NCBI GenBank assembly: GCA_051251725.1
Contig: JBPOFN010000021.1
Location: 1 to 64,000, forward strand
From: JALZUE01 sp051251725
Lineage (GTDB): Bacteria > Pseudomonadota > Gammaproteobacteria > Enterobacterales > Alteromonadaceae
Reading direction: 5' to 3'
Length of the DNA stretch: 64,000 bases
The translations under genes and the position numbers were made by a program. Below are positions 8,475 through 19,077 of the stretch, piece after piece (the first letter of the stretch is position 1; the number at the start of each line of letters is the position of its first letter). A model generated the notes under the pieces. The model did no database searches, was not told the origin of the DNA, and worked only from the letters and a program-made list of their open reading frames with translations.

Positions 8475-10214
8475 TTACTTAGCAACTACTAACCCTTCTC
8501 TTCTTGGGTCAGCGCCGCCTATTAGTTTACCTGCTTGCAGCTCAATCATATGTAATCCGCTGTTTAAGTCTTTAATGACCACTTTATGTCCTTTCGCAGT
8601 TAACTGGGCGGCTAAACTAACAAGCTCAGTGTCTTTTTCAAGTGTCGTGACATTATTGCGATTGGTAACATGGGGTAAGTTTACCGCTGCTTGTGGTGAC
8701 AACTGCCAATCTAAAACGGCAATAATACTTTGCGTGACATAATTAATAATTCGGCTACCGCCGGGTGAGCCAACAATTAACCGTAATGAGCCGTCAGGAT
8801 TAAATACCATCATTGGTGCCATTGAACTTCTTGGCCGTTTGCCTGCAGCAACACTGTTCGCAATAGTTTTGCCATTATGTTCTGGAATAAATGAAAAATC
8901 AGTCAATTGATTATTTAAAATAAAACCTTCCACCATTAAGGCAGAGCCAAATCCCATTTCAATACTGCTGGTCATTGATACCGCATTACCTTGGCTATCG
9001 ACAATTGAAAAGTGACTGGTTGATGGTAATTCATAAGCCTTATCATCCGCTCGCGATAACGCTATAGCTAATTCGCCAGCGCTGGCTTTTCCCATATCTT
9101 TTTCCAGCGATATTAGTTGCGCACGTTTAGCTAAATAATGATTTTCTAACAAGGCATTACTCGGCACTGTAATAAAGGCCGGATCCGCAATATAGCGATT
9201 ACGATCCGCAAAGGCTAAGCGCGAGCTTTGAGTAAATAAATGAACGCTCTCTAAACTATTAGGCTGATATTGACTCAGATTAAAAGGCGCTAACATTTTC
9301 AAGGTTTGAATAACCGCAACACCGCCGGAGCTTGGCGGCGCCATACCACAAACATTATAATCGTTATATGCTGCGCACACTGCCGGATGCTCATTGGCCT
9401 GATAGTTTTTCATATCCGATAAACTCAAAACCCCAGGCGCTATCGGTGAATTATTAACGCCAGCAACTATCTTTTTAGCAATCCAACCTTGATAGAAAAC
9501 GCTAGGGCCCTCTGTGGCAATACTTTTATAAACCTTAGCTAACGGCTTGTTTTTTAATCGCTGTCCTGCTTGAATAGCTTTGCCCTGCGGATAAAAATAA
9601 TCTTTAATCGTCGATAGTTTTTTCAGCCCCGGATTAAAGTTAGCTTGCAGCAATTTTTCTAACCTGGGCGAAACAATAAAACCTTGCTCGGCTAAATTAA
9701 TCGCATCAGTAAACAAGTCTGACCAAGGTAATTTACCATGCTGTAAATGGGCTTTTTTCAGCGCAGCTAACACACCGGGAACACCCACCGAACGGCCACC
9801 AACAACAGCATCCATCCAGGAAACCGGTTTACCTTTTTGATCTAAAAACAAACTCGGGGTAACTTGCGCAGGCGCGGTTTCTCGCCCATCATAACTGACT
9901 AAGGCTTTATGTTTATTATCCCAGTGCAATAAAAAAGCGCCACCACCAATACCTGAAGATTGTGGCTCAACTAAAGTTAACACCATTTGAATCGCAATTG
10001 CAGCATCAACAGCACTGCCGCCTTTTGCTAGAATACGCCCGCCTACTTCACTAGCGTATGAATTAGCCGCAACCACCATATATTCACTGCCCGTTACGGT
10101 TTTTTTATCAATGAAACCCGTTGCAGCTTCTGGTTCACGCACTTCTTGGCTATGGCTGCTACTAGCGCCAAGGGCAAATAAAATAACTACTGCAATTTGC
10201 TTAAAGTTGGTCAT
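8475..10214 (-). CDS. ggt: Gamma-glutamyltransferase
   Basis: GGT is a periplasmic Ntn-hydrolase that cleaves or transfers the gamma-glutamyl group of glutathione. The 579-aa precursor has a signal peptide (about 1-22). The autoprocessing nucleophile is T399 in the motif STSHFSIVD, giving large and small subunits of about 376 and 181 residues. R111 (RETAP) matches the substrate-carboxylate arginine and GSPGGSRI the conserved oxyanion/Gly loop. The lid loop DFSF also resembles the E. coli enzyme. It follows the DTW gene by 12 bp, so the two are probably co-transcribed; AGGA lies 10 nt before its ATG. Confidence 0.96.
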   Translation of the reverse strand: MTNFKQIAVVILFALGASSSHSQEVREPEAATGFIDKKTVTGSEYMVVAANSYASEVGGRILAKGGSAVDAAIAIQMVLTLVEPQSSGIGGGAFLLHWDNKHKALVSYDGRETAPAQVTPSLFLDQKGKPVSWMDAVVGGRSVGVPGVLAALKKAHLQHGKLPWSDLFTDAINLAEQGFIVSPRLEKLLQANFNPGLKKLSTIKDYFYPQGKAIQAGQRLKNKPLAKVYKSIATEGPSVFYQGWIAKKIVAGVNNSPIAPGVLSLSDMKNYQANEHPAVCAAYNDYNVCGMAPPSSGGVAVIQTLKMLAPFNLSQYQPNSLESVHLFTQSSRLAFADRNRYIADPAFITVPSNALLENHYLAKRAQLISLEKDMGKASAGELAIALSRADDKAYELPSTSHFSIVDSQGNAVSMTSSIEMGFGSALMVEGFILNNQLTDFSFIPEHNGKTIANSVAAGKRPRSSMAPMMVFNPDGSLRLIVGSPGGSRIINYVTQSIIAVLDWQLSPQAAVNLPHVTNRNNVTTLEKDTELVSLAAQLTAKGHKVVIKDLNSGLHMIELQAGKLIGGADPRREGLVVAK

Positions 10215-10226
10215 AACATCAGCGTC

Positions 10227-10841
10227 CTAATTAAACTTTGATTTTTGATGTGCAAGTGGAATAAATGATAATTGCTGTTGATTAAAACGGACAAAATTAT
10301 CGAGCATGATTTGGTATTTACTGTGATTATTTTCTAACGCCATTAAGCCATAACAACAAGCTTCTAAGGTCGATAACGCATTTTCTTTTTGAGTTTTTCT
10401 AATTTGATATTGGCCAATAATTTTCGCAGGTAATGTTAATGCCGGTAATTGCTGAAGATTATCGGACAATTGATACATTTTATACGCTTTTTTCCAAGTG
10501 CCATCTAACACCACTAAACACAGTTGATTCGGTTTTTGACCGGCTGATAATTTAATATCACTAACCTCAATCGCGCCATCAGTTGGATAAAGCAAATAGG
10601 CATTAGCTTGAAAGTCGAGCAATAGCTTGTTCAATTCTTGGTTGTTAGTAAAGTTTTCGCCGACAATAACATGACATTTTTTTAATGATTTTGCGATGAT
10701 GGGTAAAGTCGCTTTATTTTGTTTACTTTCTGATGGATGTTGTAACACCACGATAGTCACTTCGTTATCAACACCGGTAACAAAATCACAAATACAATTA
10801 CCCTTTGCACGCTCACAAATAGCGCAAACTGCTCTAGCCAT
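10227..10841 (-). CDS. DTW-domain tRNA-uridine aminocarboxypropyltransferase (TapT/YfiP-like)
   Basis: The 204-aa product has the DTW-domain layout: an N-terminal zinc-type cysteine cluster (C6, C9, C16, C18), the segment QHPSE, and the signature LDGTWKKA, here DGTW in place of the name-giving D-T-W spacing. Enzymes of this family (TapT/TuaA) add the 3-amino-3-carboxypropyl group to uridine 47 in tRNA using S-adenosylmethionine. The ATG at 10841 (MARAVC) is chosen over an upstream TTG at 10853; no ribosome binding site is obvious for either. ggt follows by 12 bp. Confidence 0.85.
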   Translation of the reverse strand: MARAVCAICERAKGNCICDFVTGVDNEVTIVVLQHPSESKQNKATLPIIAKSLKKCHVIVGENFTNNQELNKLLLDFQANAYLLYPTDGAIEVSDIKLSAGQKPNQLCLVVLDGTWKKAYKMYQLSDNLQQLPALTLPAKIIGQYQIRKTQKENALSTLEACCYGLMALENNHSKYQIMLDNFVRFNQQQLSFIPLAHQKSKFN

Positions 10842-11034
10842 TAAAAAATACAATCTGTTAATAATAGATAAAGTATATCAGCTATAACAAGCGCCAAATA
10901 CCAATTGATAATAAAATATAATGGTGTTTTCCTTTCTCTTCAGTTGCTTAATGTTAGCTGTTGGTTGTGTTCGAAGAAATTTGAATGAATAATAGCGCTA
11001 CTCTGTTTTATCTTTCAAAGCCACTTACCCTAAC

Positions 11035-11637
11035 ATGTTCACTTTTAACTTTGCCAATTGGCCACTAGCCAAAAACCAAGTGCTACCAATATTAAGCATC
11101 TCTCTTTTAGCTATTTTAGCCTTTGTCTTTGAAAAGTCATTGCTTGACCCGCTAGTTTATCACCGCAGTATGATCCTTGACGGTCAGCTATGGCGCCTTT
11201 TTACCGGCCACTTTTTTCATACTAACCTTAATCATTTATTGCTGAATTTAGCAGGCCTATGGTTATTGTGGTCGCTGCACGGCCATTATTATAATGAGCA
11301 AAATTATTTATTATTATTTGTTTTTTCAGCGTTGGTGGTTAGTTTAGGATTACTCGTATTTTCACCAAACCTTGAGCAATATGTTGGCTTGTCAGGAATA
11401 TTACATGGTGTTTTCATCTGGGGCGCAATCAAAGATATTCAACATAAAATAAAAAGCGGTTACTTATTATTGTTTGCTGCCATCGCAAAAATCGCTCATG
11501 AACAATATTTTGGTGCCAGTGAAGATATTGCCCTGTTGATCAATGCAAATGTCGCGATTGACGCACATTTGTGGGGCGCGATTGCGGGTGCTTTATTTTT
11601 TATATTCACAGCAATCGTTAAACGCCGCATAAACTAG
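11035..11637 (+). CDS. rrtA: Rhombosortase (rhomboid-type intramembrane serine protease)
   Basis: The 200-aa, about six-helix protein is a rhomboid protease of the rhombosortase subgroup, which processes proteins with GlyGly-CTERM anchors. It shows HTNLNHLLLNLAGL (residues 62-75), the nucleophile S120 in GLSGILHG and catalytic H178 in DAHLWGAIAG. The His after the serine motif (LHG) is typical of rhombosortases rather than GlpG. No protein ending in a GlyGly-CTERM tail was found in the window, so substrates must be elsewhere. It lies between the DTW gene, transcribed away from it, and a convergent EAL/HDOD gene. Confidence 0.85.
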   Translation: MFTFNFANWPLAKNQVLPILSISLLAILAFVFEKSLLDPLVYHRSMILDGQLWRLFTGHFFHTNLNHLLLNLAGLWLLWSLHGHYYNEQNYLLLFVFSALVVSLGLLVFSPNLEQYVGLSGILHGVFIWGAIKDIQHKIKSGYLLLFAAIAKIAHEQYFGASEDIALLINANVAIDAHLWGAIAGALFFIFTAIVKRRIN

Positions 11638-11717
11638 CTAGCACTTATGTTTGATAACACCCACGCTTAGGTTTTTATTATCAAACGTGATAAAAAGCAT
11701 AAATAAAAAACACAAAT

Positions 11718-11767
11718 AAAAATGCCAATATTAGCGCTTAACAGTAAGCAATATCGGCATTTTTTTC
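11718..11767. terminator. Bidirectional terminator between rrtA and the EAL/HDOD gene
   Basis: A long hairpin pairs AAAAATGCC with GGCATTTTT and continues inward through ATATT/AATAT and CTTA/TAAG around a short loop. It has a T run on the plus strand and an A run on the other side, suiting both convergent genes. Confidence 0.85.
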
Positions 11768-11796
11768 TTCTGTTTGGTAATTATTTCTTAAAAATA

Positions 11797-13011
11797 TTAT
11801 AGATTCAAAGATTTACACCAGTTACTGGCTTCAACAAATTCGCGGTGAATAAATTCTGCACTGATTTCATAGGTATCCATAATTTGCTGAACATTTTGAC
11901 CGTTGCCAACAATATAGTCGATACACAAAGTCAATAATTCCCCTAATAAACCAACATGTTCAACCAAGGCTTTATTAATGGTTTCATCCATAGGTAAGCG
12001 CTGAACAACTTGTTCAATAGGCATCCCTAAAATAACATCGATTGAACTTAATAAACCGGTAATAAAAGCAAAGTCATTAATCGCTTTAAATACGTCTTGA
12101 TTGGCGGCAATTGACGCCATTAACTTAGCAGTAATTAATGCCTGTTTCGCTGCTTCATCATTTTCTTCTGAAGTTAATTGCGATAACGCTAAAATAGAAA
12201 CAAATTGCTTCAGTTTTTCTTCACCTAAATAAGCAGCAGCCTGCTTTAACGATTTAATCTCAACACGAACACCGCTGGCCACATTATTAACCATTTTTAA
12301 TAGACCAACCGATAAATTAACATCATGACTAATAATGTCGGCAATCGCTTCAAAGTTAATGGGGGTATTAAAAGTTTCACTCATTAAATGCAGCATTTGC
12401 GTTTTAATTGGCGCGAGTGTTTTACCTTCAATAATTTCAGGCTCATGATAAAACAAGCCTTGATAATAATTAAATCCTACTTCTGCTAATGATTGTAACT
12501 GAAAACGCGTTTCAACTTTTTCAGCCACTAATTGAATATGAAATGGTTTAATTTTTAGAATTAGCGGCGTTAAACGTTTTGCATTAGTCACTTCCATATC
12601 AACTTTTATCATTGATAAATAGGGAAATAAATCATCCCACTGTTCATCTAAGTCGTACTCAGTTAACGCAATTCGATAACCTTTATCATGATAAAACTTT
12701 AATATTTTCACCAATCGTTTGCTGGTTGATTGGTGCCCAATTAACTCAATAACTATCGAGTCTTTATCGAACATTAATGGAAATTTATTGATTAGACATT
12801 GTTCATTAAAATTAATAAATGCCGTTTTTCCAAGACACAAAGCAGCAATATCATCATGTAAATGATTTTGTATTATCAATTTTGACGTAGCAATATCGGG
12901 ATCTATTTCTGGAAATTGATTCTCTAGGCTATTTCTAAATAACAATTCATAACCAATCACTTGGTTTTTACGATCAAAAATTGCTTGTCGAGCGGTATAG
13001 GTACTATACAT
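11797..13011 (-). CDS. EAL and HDOD domain signalling protein (YuxH/CdgJ-like)
   Basis: The 404-aa protein joins an N-terminal EAL-type domain (about 1-195) to a C-terminal HDOD domain (about 200-390). The EAL motif is replaced by YELLFR near residue 21, and other metal ligands are altered (for example AEKVET instead of AEGVE), so c-di-GMP hydrolysis is unlikely. Proteins of this architecture in Vibrio (CdgJ) and others act in motility and biofilm control, probably through protein interaction. It is monocistronic, convergent with rrtA and divergent from ygiQ. Confidence 0.88.
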   Translation of the reverse strand: MYSTYTARQAIFDRKNQVIGYELLFRNSLENQFPEIDPDIATSKLIIQNHLHDDIAALCLGKTAFINFNEQCLINKFPLMFDKDSIVIELIGHQSTSKRLVKILKFYHDKGYRIALTEYDLDEQWDDLFPYLSMIKVDMEVTNAKRLTPLILKIKPFHIQLVAEKVETRFQLQSLAEVGFNYYQGLFYHEPEIIEGKTLAPIKTQMLHLMSETFNTPINFEAIADIISHDVNLSVGLLKMVNNVASGVRVEIKSLKQAAAYLGEEKLKQFVSILALSQLTSEENDEAAKQALITAKLMASIAANQDVFKAINDFAFITGLLSSIDVILGMPIEQVVQRLPMDETINKALVEHVGLLGELLTLCIDYIVGNGQNVQQIMDTYEISAEFIHREFVEASNWCKSLNL

Positions 13012-13266
13012 TTGGAAGTCATGTTAATTAAGTGTCAATTAGTAACTAAGATAACCTATTTATTAGTCAATTTAAACGGCTGTTATTTATTAAACTTGCT
13101 ATTTTTAATAATAAAATCATTTCATTAATGCCGACATTAACCAATAGTTTATGTCGTTAGATGGTTTCCAAGTAAAAATTACATCACTTTTCAGCGCTAG
13201 ATTTGCTATAATCGCGCGCCCAAGATTAATAATCCGTCTTGAATTATCGTCATAAAAGGTTAGAGC

Positions 13267-15561
13267 ATGATCCCATTACCGGAAGTTGAACTATTTGATT
13301 ACCCAAAATATTGGGCCGAATGTTACGGTTCAGCACCATTTTTACCTATGTCTCGCGCCGAAATGGATGAATTAGGCTGGGATAGTTGCGATATTATTTT
13401 AGTCACCGGCGACGCCTATGTTGATCACCCAAGCTTTGGTATGGCAGTCATTGGCCGAATGCTTGAAGCCCAAGGTTTTAGAGTTGGGGTAATTGCTCAG
13501 CCTGATTGGCAGTCAAAAGACGCCTTTATGGAACTGGGTCAACCCAATCTTTATTTTGGCGTAACCGCCGGTAATATGGATTCAATGATCAATCGCTATA
13601 CTGCAGAACGCCGTATTCGCCATGATGATGCTTACACGCCAAATAATGAAGGCGGTAAACGCCCTGATCGCGCAGTATTAGTTTATTCTCAGCGCTGTAA
13701 AGAAGCTTACAAAGAAGTACCGGTTATTATTGGCGGTATTGAAGCAAGTTTACGCCGTATTGCCCATTATGATTATTGGTCAGAAAAAGTTCGCCGCTCT
13801 ATCTTATTTGATGCTAAAGCCGATATTCTAATTTACGGTAATGCCGAACGACCATTAATTGAAGTCAGTCACCGTATTGCTCGTGGCGATGATATTAAAG
13901 ATATTACTGATGTGCGCGGCACCGCATTTTTAGCCAAACATGCCCTACCAGGTTGGAAAGGTATTGACTCACGCTCGGTTGATAAACCTGGCAAAATTGA
14001 GCCTATTTATAGCCCTTATATTGATACCACCACCACTGAAAGTTGTGCGACCGAACAAGCAAAAGGCCCTGGCGATGTTGAAACAGTAACACCTGAACAA
14101 GATATTACTAAAACCGCTCAGCCGATCGAATTATCTGAATTTAGCAGCGCCCAATACCGGAATAAAACCTGGGAGAAAAAAGACAAACCTTGGCAAACTA
14201 CTTACATTAACTTGCCAACGTTTGAGCAAGTTAAAGACAATAAAATGCTTTATGCCCATGCCTCACGTATTTTTCACCAAGAAGTGAATCCTGGCTCAGC
14301 AAAACCGTTAATGCAAAAACATGGTGATAGAGTGATCTGGTTAAACCCACCCGCTTATCCTTTAAATGAAGGTGAGATGGACGGCGTTTTTGGTTTACCT
14401 TACCAACGTGTGCCACACCCTTCGTATGGCGATGCAAAAATACCTGCCTACGACATGATCAAAACATCGATCAATATTATGCGCGGCTGTTTTGGCGGCT
14501 GTACTTTCTGTTCAATTACTGAACATGAAGGTCGTATTATTCAAAGTCGTTCGGAAGAATCAATTTTACAAGAAATTGAAGACATTAAAGAAAAAGTGCC
14601 CGGCTTTACTGGTGTTATTTCAGATCTCGGCGGCCCAACCGCCAATATGTATAAACTTCGCTGTAAAAGCCCGAAAGCCGAAGCAACCTGTCGTAAACCG
14701 TCATGTGTTTGGCCAACTATCTGTGGCCATTTAGATACCGATCATACGCCAACGATTAATTTATACCGTAAAGCCCGTGCCGTTAAAGGCATTAAAAAAG
14801 TATTGATCGCCTCGGGCGTAAGATACGATTTAGCGGTGGAAGACCCTGAATATGTTAAAGAATTAGCAACTCACCATGTGGGTGGTTATTTAAAAATAGC
14901 GCCAGAACATACCGAAGAAGGTCCATTAAGTAAAATGATGAAGCCGGGCATGGGCAGTTATAACAAATTCAAAGAGATGTTTGATAAATATTCAAAACAA
15001 GCGGGGAAAAAGCAATTTTTGATCCCTTACTTTATCTCAGCACACCCTGGCACTACCGATATGGATATGGTCAATCTAGCGCTCTGGTTAAAAGAAAATG
15101 ACTTTAAGTTAGACCAAGTACAAAACTTTTATCCTTCGCCGTTAGCTAATGCAACGACTTTATACCATACCGAAATTGACTCACTGCGTAATGTTCGTCG
15201 AAACAGTGCAACAGTGCCAGTGCCAAAAGGTGGCAGACAGCGCCGCTTACATAAAGCCATTTTGCGTTATCACGATCCAGCTAACTGGCCGATTATTCGT
15301 GAAGCCTTAACAAAAATGGGCTTAGCTAGAAAGCTTATTGGCAGCAAACCTGGTTGCTTAGTACCTAACGAAACCCGCGGTGAATTAAATCATCAACATT
15401 ACAAAAAAGATGGTAAAGGGAAAAACAACGCCGCTGGTAATAAAAAAGGGGAAGGCATGAAACGGACATCGCGCCCTTTAGCAAACGGTAAACAAGGGTT
15501 AACGCGTTTTAGTGATAATCAATTTAACGATAGAAAACCTAAAATAAAGCATAATAAATAA
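13267..15561 (+). CDS. ygiQ: YgiQ family radical SAM protein
   Basis: The 764-aa protein has an N-terminal domain conserved in the YgiQ/UPF0313 family, followed by a radical SAM core whose 4Fe-4S cluster cysteines are C408, C412 and C415 in [11 protein letters not shown]. The C-terminal tail (after about 690) is rich in Lys, Gly and Asn and probably disordered. The substrate of YgiQ is not established. AAAGG lies 11 nt before the ATG. Residues about 240-300 include a Thr/Glu-rich insertion that could be lineage-specific. It is followed by ybiT 88 bp downstream on the same strand. Confidence 0.93.
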   Translation: MIPLPEVELFDYPKYWAECYGSAPFLPMSRAEMDELGWDSCDIILVTGDAYVDHPSFGMAVIGRMLEAQGFRVGVIAQPDWQSKDAFMELGQPNLYFGVTAGNMDSMINRYTAERRIRHDDAYTPNNEGGKRPDRAVLVYSQRCKEAYKEVPVIIGGIEASLRRIAHYDYWSEKVRRSILFDAKADILIYGNAERPLIEVSHRIARGDDIKDITDVRGTAFLAKHALPGWKGIDSRSVDKPGKIEPIYSPYIDTTTTESCATEQAKGPGDVETVTPEQDITKTAQPIELSEFSSAQYRNKTWEKKDKPWQTTYINLPTFEQVKDNKMLYAHASRIFHQEVNPGSAKPLMQKHGDRVIWLNPPAYPLNEGEMDGVFGLPYQRVPHPSYGDAKIPAYDMIKTSINIMRGCFGGCTFCSITEHEGRIIQSRSEESILQEIEDIKEKVPGFTGVISDLGGPTANMYKLRCKSPKAEATCRKPSCVWPTICGHLDTDHTPTINLYRKARAVKGIKKVLIASGVRYDLAVEDPEYVKELATHHVGGYLKIAPEHTEEGPLSKMMKPGMGSYNKFKEMFDKYSKQAGKKQFLIPYFISAHPGTTDMDMVNLALWLKENDFKLDQVQNFYPSPLANATTLYHTEIDSLRNVRRNSATVPVPKGGRQRRLHKAILRYHDPANWPIIREALTKMGLARKLIGSKPGCLVPNETRGELNHQHYKKDGKGKNNAAGNKKGEGMKRTSRPLANGKQGLTRFSDNQFNDRKPKIKHNK

Positions 15562-15649
15562 AGCTGTGCACAGCGCAGTAAAAAATTAATATATAAACCT
15601 AGTCTTAATCGGCTAAGTCAAAAGATCAAGCAATGAGGAAAATAGTAAA

Positions 15650-17242
15650 GTGTTAGCAGCTAACAACGTAACTCAACAATTCGGCGCAAAGCCATTATTT
15701 GAAAATATTTCACAAAAATTTGGTGGTGGTAATCGCTACGGCTTAATTGGTGCCAATGGTTGTGGTAAATCTACCTTTATGAAAATTTTAGGCAGTGATT
15801 TAGAGCCTAGCTCGGGGAACGTAAATTTAGACACTAACGAGCGTATTGGTAAACTTCGCCAAGACCAATTTGGTTTTGAACAATATAGTGTTGTCGATAC
15901 CGTGATCATGGGCCATACCGAATTATGGGCAGTAAAAGAAGAACGTGACCGTATTTATGCTTTGCCCGAAATGAGTGAAGCCGACGGTATGCGTGTTGGC
16001 GATTTAGAATCTGAATATGCTGAAATGGACGGCTACAGCGCAGAAAGCCGTGCTGGTGAATTATTAATGGGCGTTGGTATTCCCGTTGATCAACACTATG
16101 GTTTGATGAGTGACGTCGCGCCAGGCTGGAAACTTCGTGTACTACTAGCACAAGCGCTATTCTCCGATCCTGATATTTTATTACTCGATGAGCCAACCAA
16201 CAACTTGGACATTCACACCATTCAATGGTTAGAAGAAACGTTAAATGCTCGTGACTCAACCATGATTATTATTTCGCATGATAGACACTTTTTAAACAGT
16301 GTTTGTACTCATATGGCCGATTTAGATTATGGTGAATTACGTGTTCACCCGGGTAATTACGACGAATACATGTTGGCATCAACACAAGCTCGTGCTCAAT
16401 TACTTGCTGATAATGCTAAGAAAAAAGCACAAATTGGTGAACTACAAGCCTTCGTTGCACGTTTCTCGGCGAACGCTTCAAAAGCCAAACAAGCAACCTC
16501 ACGTGCTAAGCAAATTGATAAAATTCAGTTAGCTGATGTTAAACCATCAAGCCGTGTTAACCCGTTTATTCGTTTTGAGCAAGAGAAAAAACTATTCCGT
16601 AATGCTTTAGTAATTGAAAACTTAGCAAAAAGTTTTGATGACAATCTCGTGTTAAAAGATATGTCATTAATGATTGAAGTCGGTGAACGCATTGCCGTTA
16701 TTGGGGAAAACGGGGTTGGTAAAACCACCCTTTTACGTATGTTAATGAATGATGTTGGTTATGAACAAACTAGCGGTGAATATACCTGGTCTGAGAACGT
16801 TAATATTGGTTATTACGCACAAGATCATGCCGATGCATTTGAAAATGACATGACACTTTTTGAATGGATGAGCCAGTGGCGTAAGCCTGAAGATGATGAA
16901 CAAGCGGTGCGCGGTTATTTAGGCCGCCTTTTGTTCTCAGCTGACGACATTAACAAGTCCGTAAAGGTACTTTCTGGTGGTGAACAAGGTCGTATGTTAT
17001 TTGGTAAAATCATGATGCAGCGGCCAAATATTCTCGTGATGGATGAGCCAACCAATCACATGGATATGGAGTCTATTGAATCATTAAATATGGCGATGGA
17101 GCAATTTGAAGGCACCATTATTTTTGTCAGTCATGACCGTGAATTTGTTTCAAGTTTAGCCACTCGTGTCATCGAGCTAAAAGCAAATACCTATGTTGAT
17201 TTCGCCGGTACTTATGACGAATATTTAGCGTCACAAGAATAA
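15650..17242 (+). CDS. ybiT: ABC-F family ATPase YbiT
   Basis: The 530-aa soluble protein has two ABC ATPase domains and no membrane part, as in ABC-F ribosome-associated factors. Walker A motifs are GANGCGKST (34-42) and GENGVGKTT (352-360); the second signature is LSGGEQGR, while the first is the atypical VAPGWKLR, as in E. coli YbiT. The inter-domain linker [13 protein letters not shown] to AKQID is the ABC-F arm region. Length equals the E. coli protein. The start codon is GTG at 15650; GAGGA lies upstream. ABC-F proteins act on the ribosome E site; the exact role of YbiT is less well defined. Confidence 0.95.
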   Translation: MLAANNVTQQFGAKPLFENISQKFGGGNRYGLIGANGCGKSTFMKILGSDLEPSSGNVNLDTNERIGKLRQDQFGFEQYSVVDTVIMGHTELWAVKEERDRIYALPEMSEADGMRVGDLESEYAEMDGYSAESRAGELLMGVGIPVDQHYGLMSDVAPGWKLRVLLAQALFSDPDILLLDEPTNNLDIHTIQWLEETLNARDSTMIIISHDRHFLNSVCTHMADLDYGELRVHPGNYDEYMLASTQARAQLLADNAKKKAQIGELQAFVARFSANASKAKQATSRAKQIDKIQLADVKPSSRVNPFIRFEQEKKLFRNALVIENLAKSFDDNLVLKDMSLMIEVGERIAVIGENGVGKTTLLRMLMNDVGYEQTSGEYTWSENVNIGYYAQDHADAFENDMTLFEWMSQWRKPEDDEQAVRGYLGRLLFSADDINKSVKVLSGGEQGRMLFGKIMMQRPNILVMDEPTNHMDMESIESLNMAMEQFEGTIIFVSHDREFVSSLATRVIELKANTYVDFAGTYDEYLASQE

Positions 17243-17319
17243 GCACAGCGATTAACGCAATAACTGGTTTAAGCTGCAGATAAAAAATTCAGCTTAAATC
17301 AGTCTGGTTCAAACTAAAC

Positions 17320-17358
17320 ACTCGCTAGCATACTTTTTATATTGCTAGCGGAGTTTTT
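17320..17358 (+). terminator. Rho-independent terminator of ybiT
   Basis: ACTC-GCTAGCA pairs with TGCTAGC-GGAGT (one bulge) around an AT-rich loop, followed by TTTTT. It sits between ybiT and rlmJ. Confidence 0.8.
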
Positions 17359-17381
17359 ATTATATTCAAAAGGATTAACGC

Positions 17382-18275
17382 TTGTTAAGTTATCGTCATG
17401 CCTTCCACGCTGGCAACTTTGCCGATGTTTTAAAACACTCGACCCTTGCCCTAGTGCTAGATTATTTTACCCAAAAGCAAAAAGGCTTTAACTATATTGA
17501 TAGCCATTCTGGTGCTGGCATGTATCAGCTTTCGAGTGAATATGCAGAAAAAACCGGTGAATACAAAGCCGGTATTGAACTGTTATTAAAACAAGCAAGT
17601 TTACCGGAAGAATTTGAACCTTATCTTGATATCATCAAGTCATTAAATTCACCAACAGAAAATAAAAGTGAAGGTGATGTAGAGCACTCTTCAGCAACCT
17701 CAGCTAGCTTGAATCTTGAGTTATATCCTGGCTCGCCAGGGATCGCTAAAAGCTTTCTGCGCCGCCAAGACAGTGCTCATTTATATGAGTTACATTCAAC
17801 TGACAATCAATTATTGAATGAATATTGTCAGCGTTGGAATAAAGCTAAAGTTTATCAAAGTGACGGCTACAAAGGCGTGATAGCACACCTTCCGCCAGCA
17901 ACTCGTCGAGCTGTGGTCTTAATCGATCCGCCCTATGAGCTCAAAGAAGATTACCATAAAGCAGTACAAACGATTATTGATGGTTACCGAAAATTTGCTA
18001 CCGGCTGTTATATTTTATGGTATCCGGTAGTAAAAAGAGCCCATGTCGATGATATGGAAGCTATGTTCTTGGCGAGTAATTTAACCAATGTATTACAAGT
18101 TGAATATTGCCAAGCACCTGATACTGAAGAGTATGGTATGACTGGCACTGGGCTTTTTATTGTTAATCCGCCGTGGCAACTTGCTCAGCAATTAACCAGC
18201 ATACTAACCACTATGACAGCGGTTTTAGGTGATAAAAACTCAGCCACTAAGTTACACCAACTTATCGCTGAATAA
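17382..18275 (+). CDS. rlmJ: 23S rRNA (adenine2030-N6)-methyltransferase
   Basis: RlmJ methylates A2030 of 23S rRNA using S-adenosylmethionine. The 297-aa product starts LSYRHAFHAGNFADVLKH, the near-invariant family N-terminus, and carries the catalytic DPPY motif at 182-185, followed by the conserved ATGCYILWYPVV. The start is TTG at 17382: AGGA stands 7 nt upstream and no in-frame ATG could keep the conserved N-terminus. A hydrophilic stretch at about 93-111 (NKSEGDVEHSSATSA) is longer than in E. coli. A terminator separates it from ybiT. Confidence 0.95.
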   Translation: MLSYRHAFHAGNFADVLKHSTLALVLDYFTQKQKGFNYIDSHSGAGMYQLSSEYAEKTGEYKAGIELLLKQASLPEEFEPYLDIIKSLNSPTENKSEGDVEHSSATSASLNLELYPGSPGIAKSFLRRQDSAHLYELHSTDNQLLNEYCQRWNKAKVYQSDGYKGVIAHLPPATRRAVVLIDPPYELKEDYHKAVQTIIDGYRKFATGCYILWYPVVKRAHVDDMEAMFLASNLTNVLQVEYCQAPDTEEYGMTGTGLFIVNPPWQLAQQLTSILTTMTAVLGDKNSATKLHQLIAE

Positions 18276-18343
18276 CGCCATCATTAAGCGCCTTTGGGTA
18301 AAGTTCAATGGCGTTTATTTCTCTCTATCCAACTATCTAGACA

Positions 18344-18690
18344 CTATTTATCATTGGGTAATTGCACCCAGAACTCCGGCCTATCAACTGGTGTACTCTC
18401 AAGTAACATAGGATTATGTAAATTAAATACTCGCCGATTATCCACGTTTAATTTTTTCAGGACATCACCGTAAGCGGCAAGAAATATTTTATCGAACGAG
18501 CCATCTGCTAAAGCCAATTCCAAACCTTTTTTCAGATCTGCCGCCAAAGCATAATTAGTTTTATTGACATAAAAATAGTAGTCATTGGGATATTTAATTA
18601 GCACATACGGGTCAATCATTAAATTCAAATGAGGATGGCGCGAAATATCCCATTCAGCTTCTAAAATAAAACGCGGAAAATAATCAAAGC
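18344..18690 (-). pseudogene. Truncated family 3 solute-binding protein (C-terminal remnant)
   Basis: Reading the minus strand from about 18690 gives roughly 115 residues: FDYFPRFILEAEWDI, then HPHLNLMIDPYVLIKYP, YYFYVNK and a C-terminal part ending FWVQLPNDK. This matches the last third of periplasmic SBP_bac_3-like proteins common in Alteromonadales. The open frame is closed by a TAG at 18692-18694, and no signal peptide or N-terminal lobe is present upstream. The only in-frame starts are internal (TTG 18628, ATG 18619). I read this as a remnant, not a working gene. A 14-bp inverted repeat starts 10 bp beyond the break. Confidence 0.75.
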
Positions 18691-18700
18691 ACTAAGTAAT

Positions 18701-18741
18701 AGAATAAATGTTACGCACTGATAGTTAGTAACATTTATTCT
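18701..18741. repeat. 14-bp perfect inverted repeat next to a gene break
   Basis: AGAATAAATGTTAC (18701-18714) is repeated inverted as GTAACATTTATTCT (18728-18741), with 13 bp between. There is no T run, so it is not a simple terminator. It adjoins the truncated solute-binding gene. Confidence 0.75.
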
Positions 18742-19077
18742 CCAAACATAAGGTTACTTTGTTGCGACCAAAATCGAGTGTTATAAAGACAAAAGGTTAA
18801 TTCATCCGCTTTGTTTTAACATCAATCAATGACTATACCGCGACAAGTATAAAATTCATCTACACTTGCTAAACAAAATCCTAACACAAAGAACAACGGG
18901 CACTAACTAATAGTGAAATTAATTCATTATTAAGTTAATTTGCTCAATACTCTCATGATAAGATAACTGCAAAATTATTTAGCTTTTTAATACCTTATCA
19001 GCTTTATTAATAGGTCTTAGCCGCTATTAAACAATACCAAAAGCCAACAATTCAACCGATAAAAAAATTGATGAATC
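18742..19077. other. AT-rich intergenic region before mfd
   Basis: No reading frame or RNA gene was recognised in these 336 bp. The stretch probably holds the mfd promoter and may include eroded DNA of the truncated gene. Confidence 0.5.

Noticed and set aside
10696..10887. Plus-strand frame opposite the DTW gene
   Set aside because: The DTW gene on the other strand has conserved cysteines and family motifs; this frame has none.
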